A stretch of 35,286 nt of DNA, from the NCBI GenBank assembly GCA_019116705.1, contig DXBF01000046.1:1-35286 (forward strand). Direction: 5' to 3'. Of the stretch, positions 1 through 6,417 are shown one piece after another. Numbering within the stretch: position 1 is the stretch's first letter; every line of letters starts with the position of its first letter. Both the position numbers and the translations under genes were made by a program. The notes under the pieces are model-generated. The model saw only the letters and a program-made list of their open reading frames with translations, had not been told where the DNA came from and did no database searches. Origin of the DNA: Candidatus Gemmiger avistercoris. Lineage in GTDB: Bacteria > Bacillota > Clostridia > Oscillospirales > Ruminococcaceae.

Positions 1-649
1 CCTTGACGGCGCCGATCAGCTGCTCTTTGGGGTCCTGCGGGAACTCGCTGCCCTGCTTCTCACGGTAGATCTGCTTGAACTCCTTGACCAGTTCTTTCAG
101 GTCGTTGGCGTCCAGATCGACGTCCTGCGTCACGCCCTTGCGCTCCTTCATGGCGTCGATGCGCTCCTCGAAGAAGCTCTTGCCCAGCTCCATAACAACG
201 TCGGAGTACATCTGGATGAAGCGGCGGTAGCAGTCGTAGGCAAAACGGGGGTTGTCGGTCTTCTTGGCCAGACCCTCGACGGACTGGTCGTTCAGGCCCA
301 GGTTCAGGATGGTATCCATCATGCCGGGCATGGACTGACGGGCGCCGGAACGGACGGAGACCAGCAGCGGGTTCTCGATGGAGCCGAAGGTCTTGCCGGT
401 CTGCTCCTCCAGGATGCCCATATATTTGAAGATGTCGGCCTTGATCTCTTCGTTGATCTCACGGTTGTCGGCGTAGTACTGGGTGCAGGCTTCGGTGGTG
501 ATGGTGAAGCCCTGCGGGACCGGCATACCGGCGTGGGTCATCTCAGCCAGGCCGGCGCCCTTGCCACCCAGAATATTCTTCATGGTGGTCTGGTCGCCGC
601 CGAAGGCGTCGTGGCCCTCTTTGAACAGGTACAAGAATTTCTTGCTCAT
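1..649 (-). CDS. ppdK: Pyruvate, phosphate dikinase, N-terminal part (cut by window start)
   Basis: PPDK interconverts pyruvate + ATP + phosphate and PEP + AMP + pyrophosphate in the cytoplasm. The 216 residues visible are the start of the ATP-grasp nucleotide-binding domain. They open with MSKKFLYLFKEGHDA and contain the family stretches GGKGAGLAEM, GMPVPQGFTITTEAC and SVRSGARQSMPGMMDTILNLG. The full family length is about 880 residues, so roughly three quarters lies outside the window. The ATG at 649 is preceded by GGGAGG at a good distance. The gene is divergent from the acetyltransferase gene at 993. In anaerobic gut Firmicutes PPDK commonly works in PPi-linked glycolysis or PEP formation; that role is inferred from the family. 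Confidence 0.96.
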   Translation of the reverse strand, partial: MSKKFLYLFKEGHDAFGGDQTTMKNILGGKGAGLAEMTHAGMPVPQGFTITTEACTQYYADNREINEEIKADIFKYMGILEEQTGKTFGSIENPLLVSVRSGARQSMPGMMDTILNLGLNDQSVEGLAKKTDNPRFAYDCYRRFIQMYSDVVMELGKSFFEERIDAMKERKGVTQDVDLDANDLKELVKEFKQIYREKQGSEFPQDPKEQLIGAVK

Positions 650-710
650 ACTAACCTCCCAAAAACGGTAGCGTGTTTTGCAGCACAACGGTTTCGTGTT
701 TGCATAGTCC

Positions 711-739
711 ATTATAACAGACCCCAAAGCGAATTTCCA
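711..739 (-). promoter_or_regulatory. Sigma-A promoter of ppdK
   Basis: On the minus strand a -35 TGGAAA (739–734) and a perfect -10 TATAAT (716–711) are separated by 17 bases. Transcription would start near 704, giving a leader of about 55 bases before the ppdK ATG at 649. Confidence 0.65.
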
Positions 740-804
740 GTGGATTGTTAAAAAAGTGCTCAATAGTTTGGCTGAAAAATCGCCAATTATTTCTCCACAG
801 AGTA

Positions 805-838
805 TTGCAATTTGCACAAAAATCAGGTAAAATATACT
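805..838 (+). promoter_or_regulatory. Possible rightward promoter directly before a terminator
   Basis: TTGCAA (805–810), 17 bases, then TAAAAT (828–833); TATACT at 833–838 is an alternative -10. A start near 840 would fall at the foot of the hairpin at 839–872, so any transcript from here would be very short unless it reads through toward the gene at 993. Confidence 0.4.
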
Positions 839-884
839 GGGCGGAAAGTTCGGAAAAACCATCTTTTCGCCCTTTTTGTTTTTT
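839..884 (+). terminator. Strong rightward intrinsic terminator without an upstream gene
   Basis: The arms GGGCGGAAAG (839–848) and CTTTTCGCCC (863–872) form a 10-bp stem with one G·U pair and a 14-base loop. A tract of eleven T and one G follows (873–884). The T-tract lies only on the plus-strand side, so it serves rightward transcription, yet the only gene to its left (ppdK) runs leftward. It may be an attenuator or the end of a very short RNA. Confidence 0.7.
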
Positions 885-907
885 CGCGGCGAATTCCCGT
901 TTGCGGG

Positions 908-936
908 TTGCGAAATCGCCCCGCGTAAGGTACAAT
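908..936 (+). promoter_or_regulatory. Sigma-A promoter of the 993–9876 gene run
   Basis: TTGCGA (908–913), exactly 17 bases, then TACAAT (931–936). Transcription would begin near 943, about 50 bases before the ATG at 993. It lies downstream of the orphan terminator and is the most likely main promoter of the gene run. Confidence 0.65.
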
Positions 937-992
937 AGCAGTAAGCGATCCTACTATAAATAGGAGGCCAAGGAAGGAGCGTTTTCCTGAAC

Positions 993-1727
993 ATGTCAAC
1001 CGCAAAAGAAAGATTCGAGCAGGCGCAGCAGCGCTATGCCGCCACGTTTGAGCGCCACCTGGAAAACGGCGTGGAGTTCATCAGCCGTGACGTATACATC
1101 GAGCCGGAGGTCGAGATCGCCCCCGGCGCCGCCATCCTGCCGGGGTGCATCCTGCGCGGGGCCACCCGCATCGGGCCGGGGTGCGTCATCGGCCCCAACA
1201 CCCTGCTGGAGGATACCGTGGTGGAAGAAGGTTCCACCGTCAACGCCAGCCAGTGCTACCAGAGCCACATCGGCCCCAACAACAAGATCGGGCCGTTCAC
1301 CCATGTGCGCACCGGTACCAGAACCGCCGAGGGCTGCCACCTGGGCGCCTATGTGGAGACCAAGAACGCCGACTTTGCCATGGGCAACACCGTCAGCCAC
1401 CTGACCTACCTGGGCGACGCGACCATCGGCAAGTACTGCAACTTCGGCTGCGGCACCGTCACCTGCAACTATGACGGCGAAGCCAAGTACCACACGACGA
1501 TCGGCGATTACGCCTTCATCGGCTGCAACACCAACCTGGTGGCCCCCGTCACCGTGGGGGATCATGCCTACACCGCCGCCGGTTCCACCATCGGCAAGGA
1601 CGTGCCCGCCGGGGCGCTGGGCATCGAGCGCGGCAAGCAGGCCGCCATCGACGGCTGGGGCGAGCGCAAGCTGGAAAAATACATCGCCAAGAAACAGAAA
1701 CTGGAGTCTGACAAGAACAAGGAGTGA
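993..1727 (+). CDS. Stand-alone GlmU-type acetyltransferase (left-handed beta-helix only)
   Basis: The 244 residues match only the C-terminal, glucosamine-1-phosphate N-acetyltransferase half of GlmU. The N-terminal uridylyltransferase half (about 230 residues) is absent, and an in-frame stop region lies upstream. Hexapeptide repeats such as IGPGCVIGPN and IGPNNKIGPF run from about residue 35 to 205. Residues I equate with the E. coli acetyltransferase site are kept: R106 (FTHVR), K124 (VETK), H136 in SHLTYLGDA (the catalytic base), Y139, N159 in TCNYDG and K165. The start is the ATG at 993, with GGAAGGAG at 972–979. It heads the run that includes pth and mfd. Likely role: acetylation of an amino-sugar 1-phosphate or a nucleotide sugar; the exact substrate is unknown. 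A name of glmU would overstate the case because half the enzyme is missing. Confidence 0.85.
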   Translation: MSTAKERFEQAQQRYAATFERHLENGVEFISRDVYIEPEVEIAPGAAILPGCILRGATRIGPGCVIGPNTLLEDTVVEEGSTVNASQCYQSHIGPNNKIGPFTHVRTGTRTAEGCHLGAYVETKNADFAMGNTVSHLTYLGDATIGKYCNFGCGTVTCNYDGEAKYHTTIGDYAFIGCNTNLVAPVTVGDHAYTAAGSTIGKDVPAGALGIERGKQAAIDGWGERKLEKYIAKKQKLESDKNKE

Positions 1728-1733
1728 CGCGCC

Positions 1734-2006
1734 ATGACGCCGACCCTGCTGACGATCCTGGGCTGGTCCGAACTTCTGTGTACCTTTGACGCCGCGCAGT
1801 ACGGCGCCGCCCTGCAGACCCTGCAGAAAGAGGGCATCCCCTGCCGCACCCACACCGTGAATATGAGCAGCGCGTCGCGCCGCACCGGCACAGCCTTTGC
1901 CGTGGGCGAACGGACGGACCGCAGCATCGAATACCAGATCTTTGTGAAGAAGGCCGACCTGCCCAAAGCGCAGCTGGCGCTGCAGGGGCGGCTGCACAAC
2001 CTGTGA
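1734..2006 (+). CDS. Small DUF2007-like protein of unknown function
   Basis: A 90-residue cytoplasmic protein starting six bases after the acetyltransferase stop. The C-terminal part, EYQIFVKKADLPKAQLALQG, resembles the small DUF2007 (putative signal-transducing) fold, in which a short beta–alpha unit ends in a [Y/F]-V-x-x-x-D-L-x-x-A pattern. The first half, with WSELLCTFDAAQYGAALQTL, fits the opening strand and helix. No catalytic motif is visible. The tight spacing suggests translation coupled to the upstream gene. The family assignment is tentative; that it is a real gene is supported by spacing and codon use. Confidence 0.7.
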   Translation: MTPTLLTILGWSELLCTFDAAQYGAALQTLQKEGIPCRTHTVNMSSASRRTGTAFAVGERTDRSIEYQIFVKKADLPKAQLALQGRLHNL

Positions 2007-2043
2007 CCCAAACCGCGACCGATCCCAAGAAAGGAGGCCTGCC

Positions 2044-2412
2044 ATGCGGTTTCTCGGCAATCTGCTCTGGTGCCTGCTGGGCGGGCTCGTCAGCGCCCTG
2101 AGCTGGGCGCTGGCCGGGGCGGTGTGGTGCATCACCATCGTGGGCATCCCGGTGGGGCTGCAATGCTTCAAATTCGCCTCGCTGAGCCTGTTCCCCTTCG
2201 GCAAAGAGATCCTGTATGCAGGGGGTGCGCCTTCCCTGCTGCTGAACATCCTGTGGCTGGTGCTTTCGGGCCTGCCGCTGGCCATCGGCCATGCCGCCTG
2301 GGGCTGCCTGCTGTGCCTTACCATCGTAGGCATCCCGTTCGGCCTGCAGTTTTTCAAGCTCGCCCGGCTGGCCCTGTTCCCCTTCGGCAGCCGGATCGTT
2401 CCCGCAGCCTGA
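2044..2412 (+). CDS. YccF-family inner-membrane protein
   Basis: A 122-residue membrane protein made of two similar halves. Each ends with the YccF signature: TIVGIPVGLQCFKFASLSLFPFG near residues 35–57, and a second copy with IVGIPFGLQFFKLARLALFPFG near 95–117. Three to four hydrophobic stretches are visible. GGAGG lies a few bases before the ATG. The YccF domain is widespread but its biochemical role is unknown. The duplicated motif with conserved Gly-Ile-Pro and Pro-Phe-Gly turns is typical of the family. It sits between the DUF2007-like gene and pth in the same run. Confidence 0.88.
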   Translation: MRFLGNLLWCLLGGLVSALSWALAGAVWCITIVGIPVGLQCFKFASLSLFPFGKEILYAGGAPSLLLNILWLVLSGLPLAIGHAAWGCLLCLTIVGIPFGLQFFKLARLALFPFGSRIVPAA

Positions 2413-2454
2413 GCACCGCCCTTTCCCGCACGACCAAGGAGCGTACAATATCCC

Positions 2455-3048
2455 ATGTTTTTTTCCCGTGACACCAAAAGCGCCGACTGGCTCATCGCCG
2501 GGCTCGGCAACCCTGAACCTAAGTACGACGGCACCCGCCACAACGCCGGTTTTGAAGCGCTGGACGCGCTGGCCGGCCGCTGGGGCTGCGAGATAAACCG
2601 CAGCAAATGGCAGGGGCTGTACGGCACCGCCCAGGTGGGCGATCATAAGGCGGTGCTGCTCAAGCCGCTGACCTACATGAACCTGAGCGGGCAGAGCATC
2701 GCGCCCGCCGCCAACTTTTTCAAGATCCCGGCCGACCATGTGATCGTGCTGTGCGACGACATCACGCAGCAGCCCGGGCACCTGCGCATCCGCCCCCGCG
2801 GATCTGCAGGCGGCCACAACGGGCTCAAGAGCATCATCGCCTCCCTGGGGACCGAAGAATTCGCCCGCATCCGCATCGGCATCGGCGCCAAACCGAACCC
2901 CCAGTACGATCTGGCCGCCTGGGTGCTGGGCAAACTGCCGCCGGAGGACCGCAAAGCCGTGACCGACCGCTACCCCGACATTGCCCAGGCCTGCGAGTGG
3001 ATCATGGACGGCAATTTATCCTATGCGCAAAACAAGTTCAACCATTAA
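2455..3048 (+). CDS. pth: Peptidyl-tRNA hydrolase
   Basis: Pth cleaves peptidyl-tRNA released from stalled ribosomes and so recycles tRNA. The 197-residue protein carries the family start LIAGLGNPEPKYDGTRHNAG with N19 and the catalytic H29. The mid motif PLTYMNLSGQS is at 71–81, CDDITQQPG with the conserved acidic residue near D101, and the RGSAGGHNGLKSI loop near 115–127. Nine residues precede the usual start (MFFSRDTKS), a minor extension. The ribosome site AAGGAG is about 13 bases upstream. Pth and Mfd genes are often close together in Firmicutes, and mfd follows here after three cell-envelope genes. Confidence 0.97.
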   Translation: MFFSRDTKSADWLIAGLGNPEPKYDGTRHNAGFEALDALAGRWGCEINRSKWQGLYGTAQVGDHKAVLLKPLTYMNLSGQSIAPAANFFKIPADHVIVLCDDITQQPGHLRIRPRGSAGGHNGLKSIIASLGTEEFARIRIGIGAKPNPQYDLAAWVLGKLPPEDRKAVTDRYPDIAQACEWIMDGNLSYAQNKFNH

Positions 3049-3067
3049 AACAAAAGGAGATAGACCC

Positions 3068-3595
3068 ATGAGTTCTCTGCGCAAAAAAGCACTGGTGCGC
3101 CTGCTGCTGTGCGCCCTTGCCCTGATCGCCACCATCGTGTTCTGCGTCCTGCTGCTGACCGGCACCTTCGACGGCGCCCCCTCGTCGGGCGCTGCGGACC
3201 CTGCCAGCACCTCGGAACCTGCATCGTCGGACGGTGCGGGATCCGTTTCGGAAGGCGAACCCGCCGCGTCGGATGCTACGGTCTCCTCCGACCCTGCTGC
3301 GGAAAGCGCCGCCGAACCCACGCCGACGCCGGAGCCCACCCCCGTCACCTTCGACGGGCTCTCCGAGCAGCCCGCCACAGTGTACGCCGAGGGCGAGCAG
3401 CCCACCTTCACGGTCACGCCGGACTCCACCATGAACATGCGCGCGGGCCCCGGCACCGACTTTGACCGGGTGGGCCAGATCCCTGCCGGTACCACCGTGA
3501 CGGCCCTGGGCGCCAACGCCGACGAGACCTGGATCGTGGTAGAATACGAAGGCACTTACGGCTGGCTGACCAAGGAATACCTGAACGCCGCCTGA
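3068..3595 (+). CDS. Membrane-anchored or secreted bacterial SH3-domain protein
   Basis: The 175-residue protein starts at ATG 3068, directly after AAAGGAGATAGACCC; an upstream in-frame ATG overlaps pth and has no ribosome site. Residues 4–32 form a positively charged start plus one hydrophobic segment (signal anchor). About 75 residues rich in Ser, Ala, Glu and Pro follow as an extracellular spacer, including TPTPEPTP. The C-terminal 60 residues form a bacterial SH3 domain with the hallmark MNMRAGPGTDFDRVGQIPAGTT and YGWLTKEYL. Such domains usually bind peptidoglycan or other wall polymers. No catalytic domain is present, so it may be an adaptor or wall-binding partner of the adjacent DUF3160 lipoprotein; that link is inferred from position only. 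Confidence 0.85.
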   Translation: MSSLRKKALVRLLLCALALIATIVFCVLLLTGTFDGAPSSGAADPASTSEPASSDGAGSVSEGEPAASDATVSSDPAAESAAEPTPTPEPTPVTFDGLSEQPATVYAEGEQPTFTVTPDSTMNMRAGPGTDFDRVGQIPAGTTVTALGANADETWIVVEYEGTYGWLTKEYLNAA

Positions 3596-3642
3596 GCGCC
3601 CCCTTCCCTGCCTGCACAACTGAATAAGGAGGAGTGTTCCCG

Positions 3643-5877
3643 ATGAAAAAGCGCATGACCTGCCTGCTTTTGGCCGGCGCGATGCTGGCCGTGTGTTCGG
3701 GCTGCCAAACGACGGCCCCCGCCCCGGAGGCGAGTTCCACCCAAACATCGGAAGCCGCTTCGCCGGCTCCCGCAGCGACACCGGTTTCCGGGAGCGCTGC
3801 GCCCTCCGGGCTGCTGGGCGAACTGCCGGTACTGTACGACACCACGCTGACGCCCGCTGTGCCAGCCTTTACGGTGGCAGAGGACTTCTCCAATCTGGCC
3901 AACGCGGACTTCCTGGAATATTGGAGCGACGAGGCCCGGCAGATGCTGCTGCAAAACGGCTTTGTCGTGGTAAACAGCAACGCCGACGAGTTCTACCCGC
4001 TCTATGAGTCCAACCGCTACGCCTACATGCCGAACTTCGTCACGGTGGACGCGGCGCTGCACACCTACCACCTGTACTTCCTCTACCTGCAGCGCGGCAC
4101 CGAAGAGCAACACCTGCTGCCGCTGCTGCAGGAGTTGACCGCCGGGATGCTGGCCGAGAGCCAGGCCCAGGCCGAGACGCTGGCCGGTACAGACTGGGAG
4201 AACGCAGCCCGGCGCAACGCCGCCTACTTTGGCGTGGCGGCCGCCCTGCTGGACCCGTCCGGCACCGCCGCTGCCCTGTTGGCTTCGTCGGGCGGCGCCG
4301 CCCTGCCCGCCGAAGCCGCCGAGGAACTGGCGCTTATCGAGGCGGCAGCCGATACCGCGCCCTCCCCGGTGATGAACATGGGGCTGGAGCAGCCTGTTTT
4401 GCAGGAGGACTACACGCAGTACATCCCCCGCAGCTACTACACCGGCAGCGAGGAACTGACCCGCTATTTCAAGGCTATGATGTGGTACGGGCGGATGGCG
4501 TTCCTGCAGTCGGACGAAGATATGACCCGCAGCGCCGTGCTGATGAACCTGGCCCTGCGGGACAGCGGCGCCCGGGAGAACTGGCAGCGCATCTACGATG
4601 TGACCTGTTTCTTCGCCGGGGCCAGCGACGACGCCAACTGCAGCGATTACCTGCCGCTGATCGAAGCGGCTTACGGGGAAAGCGCCGGCCCCGCTTCCCT
4701 GCCCGGCGACGACGGCGCCTGGCAGCAGCTGCAGGCATCGCTGCAGGAACTGCGCCCCGCCGCCATCAACTCCATTCCCATTTATGAATGGGAGGACCGG
4801 GACGAAAGCACCGCCGGGTTCCGCTTTATGGGGCAGCGCTATACGCTGGACGCCGACATTCTGCAGAATCTTGTTTACCGCGATGTGGAGGAGAGCGCCG
4901 ACGGCCGCCAGCGTCTGCTGCCCGACGCGCTGGACGTACCTGCGGCGCTGGGTTCCGATACAGCGCTGGACATCCTGCACACCCAGTGCGACACCGACTA
5001 CCCCAACTATGATGCCCAGATGGAAGAGATGCGCACCCGGATGGAACAGGCGGACGAGGCAGTCTGGAACGCCAGCCTGTACGCTGCCTGGCTGAACACG
5101 CTGCGCCCGCTGACAGAGGCCCGCGGCGAGGGCTGGCCCCAGCACATGCAGTCCACCGCCTGGCAGACGAAAAATCTGAGCAGCTTCCTGGGAAGCTGGA
5201 CCGAGTTGAAACACGACACCGCCCTGTATGCGAAGCAATCTTATGCCGAGATGGGCGGCGGCGGTATCGAGGAAGCCGACGACCGGGGCTGGGTGGAAAC
5301 CGAGCCGGTGGTGTTCGGCCGCCTGTCGGCGCTGGCACAGGCCACCGCCGACGGGCTGGACAGCCTGGGCCTGCTGGATGACGGCGCCCGGGAAAACCTG
5401 GCCCGTCTGGCTGAACTGAACCGTCAGCTGATGGTCATTGCCGAAAAAGAACTGCGCAACGAACTGCCCAGCGACGAGGAGTTCGAACTGATCCGCAGTT
5501 TTGGCGGTCAGCTGGAACATTTCTGGTTCGAGGCCGTAGCGCCCGCGGGCGAGGAATACTTCACCCCCCAGCAGCAGCCCGCCGCCCTGACCGCCGACAT
5601 CGCCACCGACCCCAACGGCTCGGTGCTGCAGACAGCCACCAACGTCGGGACGATCTACGTGATCGTCAATGTGGACGGTTCGCCGCGGCTGGCCAGCGGT
5701 TCGGTCTACACCTTCTACCAATTCACCCAGCCTGCGGAACAGCGGATGACCGACCAGGACTGGTGGGTACAGCTGGGCAAGATGCCCGACGAAAACGGCG
5801 AGTTCCATTGGGATAATGCGCCCGCCCCCGCCGCCTGGACCGGCGCGTATATGCCGGCCGACCTCTACGGCGGCTGA
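3643..5877 (+). CDS. DUF3160-family lipoprotein
   Basis: A 744-residue surface protein. The chosen start (ATG 3643, MKKRMTC) has GGAGGAG upstream; a start nine bases earlier lacks proper spacing. The N-terminus is a lipoprotein signal ending in VCSGC. A low-complexity Ala/Ser/Pro/Thr linker to about residue 60 follows. The large helical body contains the DUF3160 landmark TVDAALHTYHLYFLYLQRG near residue 140. Further conserved-looking stretches are YYTGSEELTRYFKAMMWYGRM, FRFMGQRYTLDADI, SFLGSWTELKHDTALYAKQSYAEMG and the C-terminal VIVNVDGSPRLASGSVYTFYQF. The family's function is unknown. The next gene overlaps it by one base (TGATG), so the two are probably made together. Confidence 0.87.
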   Translation: MKKRMTCLLLAGAMLAVCSGCQTTAPAPEASSTQTSEAASPAPAATPVSGSAAPSGLLGELPVLYDTTLTPAVPAFTVAEDFSNLANADFLEYWSDEARQMLLQNGFVVVNSNADEFYPLYESNRYAYMPNFVTVDAALHTYHLYFLYLQRGTEEQHLLPLLQELTAGMLAESQAQAETLAGTDWENAARRNAAYFGVAAALLDPSGTAAALLASSGGAALPAEAAEELALIEAAADTAPSPVMNMGLEQPVLQEDYTQYIPRSYYTGSEELTRYFKAMMWYGRMAFLQSDEDMTRSAVLMNLALRDSGARENWQRIYDVTCFFAGASDDANCSDYLPLIEAAYGESAGPASLPGDDGAWQQLQASLQELRPAAINSIPIYEWEDRDESTAGFRFMGQRYTLDADILQNLVYRDVEESADGRQRLLPDALDVPAALGSDTALDILHTQCDTDYPNYDAQMEEMRTRMEQADEAVWNASLYAAWLNTLRPLTEARGEGWPQHMQSTAWQTKNLSSFLGSWTELKHDTALYAKQSYAEMGGGGIEEADDRGWVETEPVVFGRLSALAQATADGLDSLGLLDDGARENLARLAELNRQLMVIAEKELRNELPSDEEFELIRSFGGQLEHFWFEAVAPAGEEYFTPQQQPAALTADIATDPNGSVLQTATNVGTIYVIVNVDGSPRLASGSVYTFYQFTQPAEQRMTDQDWWVQLGKMPDENGEFHWDNAPAPAAWTGAYMPADLYGG

Positions 5878-6407
5878 TGCGCCGCGCCGCTGGACTGGCC
5901 CTGTACGTTGCGCTGCTGGCGGGCATCGCCCTGGTTCTGCTGTGGTACCGGGGCGATTTTCTGCCCTGCCGGGGCGAGCGCGCCAGCACCCTGGAACTGG
6001 AGGGCACGGAGGTAACGCTGGCGCTCCGGGATGCCTCCCTCACTGCCGCGGCGTCCGATACGGTGCTGTGGCAGAGCGCCAAAAATATCCGCGTACAGGA
6101 CTTTTTATCTTTTGACATTGACCGCGACGGTACGGCCGAACTGGTGCTGCTGGCATGGCGGCGCGGCAACTACGGGCCCAGCCGCCCCTTCTGGGTGGCA
6201 CGCAATGATACCGGCTGGAGCCAGCATATCTTTATCTACAACTGGCAGGACGGCGCGCCCGTACCGCAGTGGATGTCCAGCGGGCTGCGGCCGCAGGTCA
6301 GCCGCTGGGCGGCGCAGCCCGACGGCCAACTGTATATTCTGACGCCCCAGGGGGAAGAAACGCTGTGGCGCTGGGGCCAATGGGGCCTGGTGCGCACCGA
6401 CCTGTGA
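5877..6407 (+). CDS. Small membrane-anchored protein with a D-x-D-x-D-G repeat-like motif
   Basis: A 176-residue protein starting in the TGATG junction with the DUF3160 gene. Residues 5–24 form one hydrophobic signal-anchor, so the rest should lie outside the membrane. FDIDRDGTAELVLLAW (about residues 79–94) looks like one FG-GAP/VCBS-type unit, in which the D-x-D-x-D-G loop may bind calcium. The C-terminal part is rich in Trp, Gln and Gly (GPSRPFWVARNDTGWSQH, ETLWRWGQWGLV). I do not recognise the family. The one-base overlap makes a partner or accessory role for the lipoprotein plausible but unproved. Confidence 0.75.
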   Translation: MRRAAGLALYVALLAGIALVLLWYRGDFLPCRGERASTLELEGTEVTLALRDASLTAAASDTVLWQSAKNIRVQDFLSFDIDRDGTAELVLLAWRRGNYGPSRPFWVARNDTGWSQHIFIYNWQDGAPVPQWMSSGLRPQVSRWAAQPDGQLYILTPQGEETLWRWGQWGLVRTDL

Positions 6408-6417
6408 TGGATCTGTT

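Noticed and set aside
885..925. Nested GC-rich inverted repeats (CGCGG/CCGCG and CCCG/CGGG) before the acetyltransferase gene
   Set aside because: They overlap the -35 of a good promoter and the stem is broken by a bulge. No clear regulatory meaning beyond the GC-rich background.
3556..5808. Leftward open frame of 750 codons opposite the DUF3160 gene
   Set aside because: Same mirror effect; the rightward reading has a lipoprotein signal, a ribosome site and the family motif.
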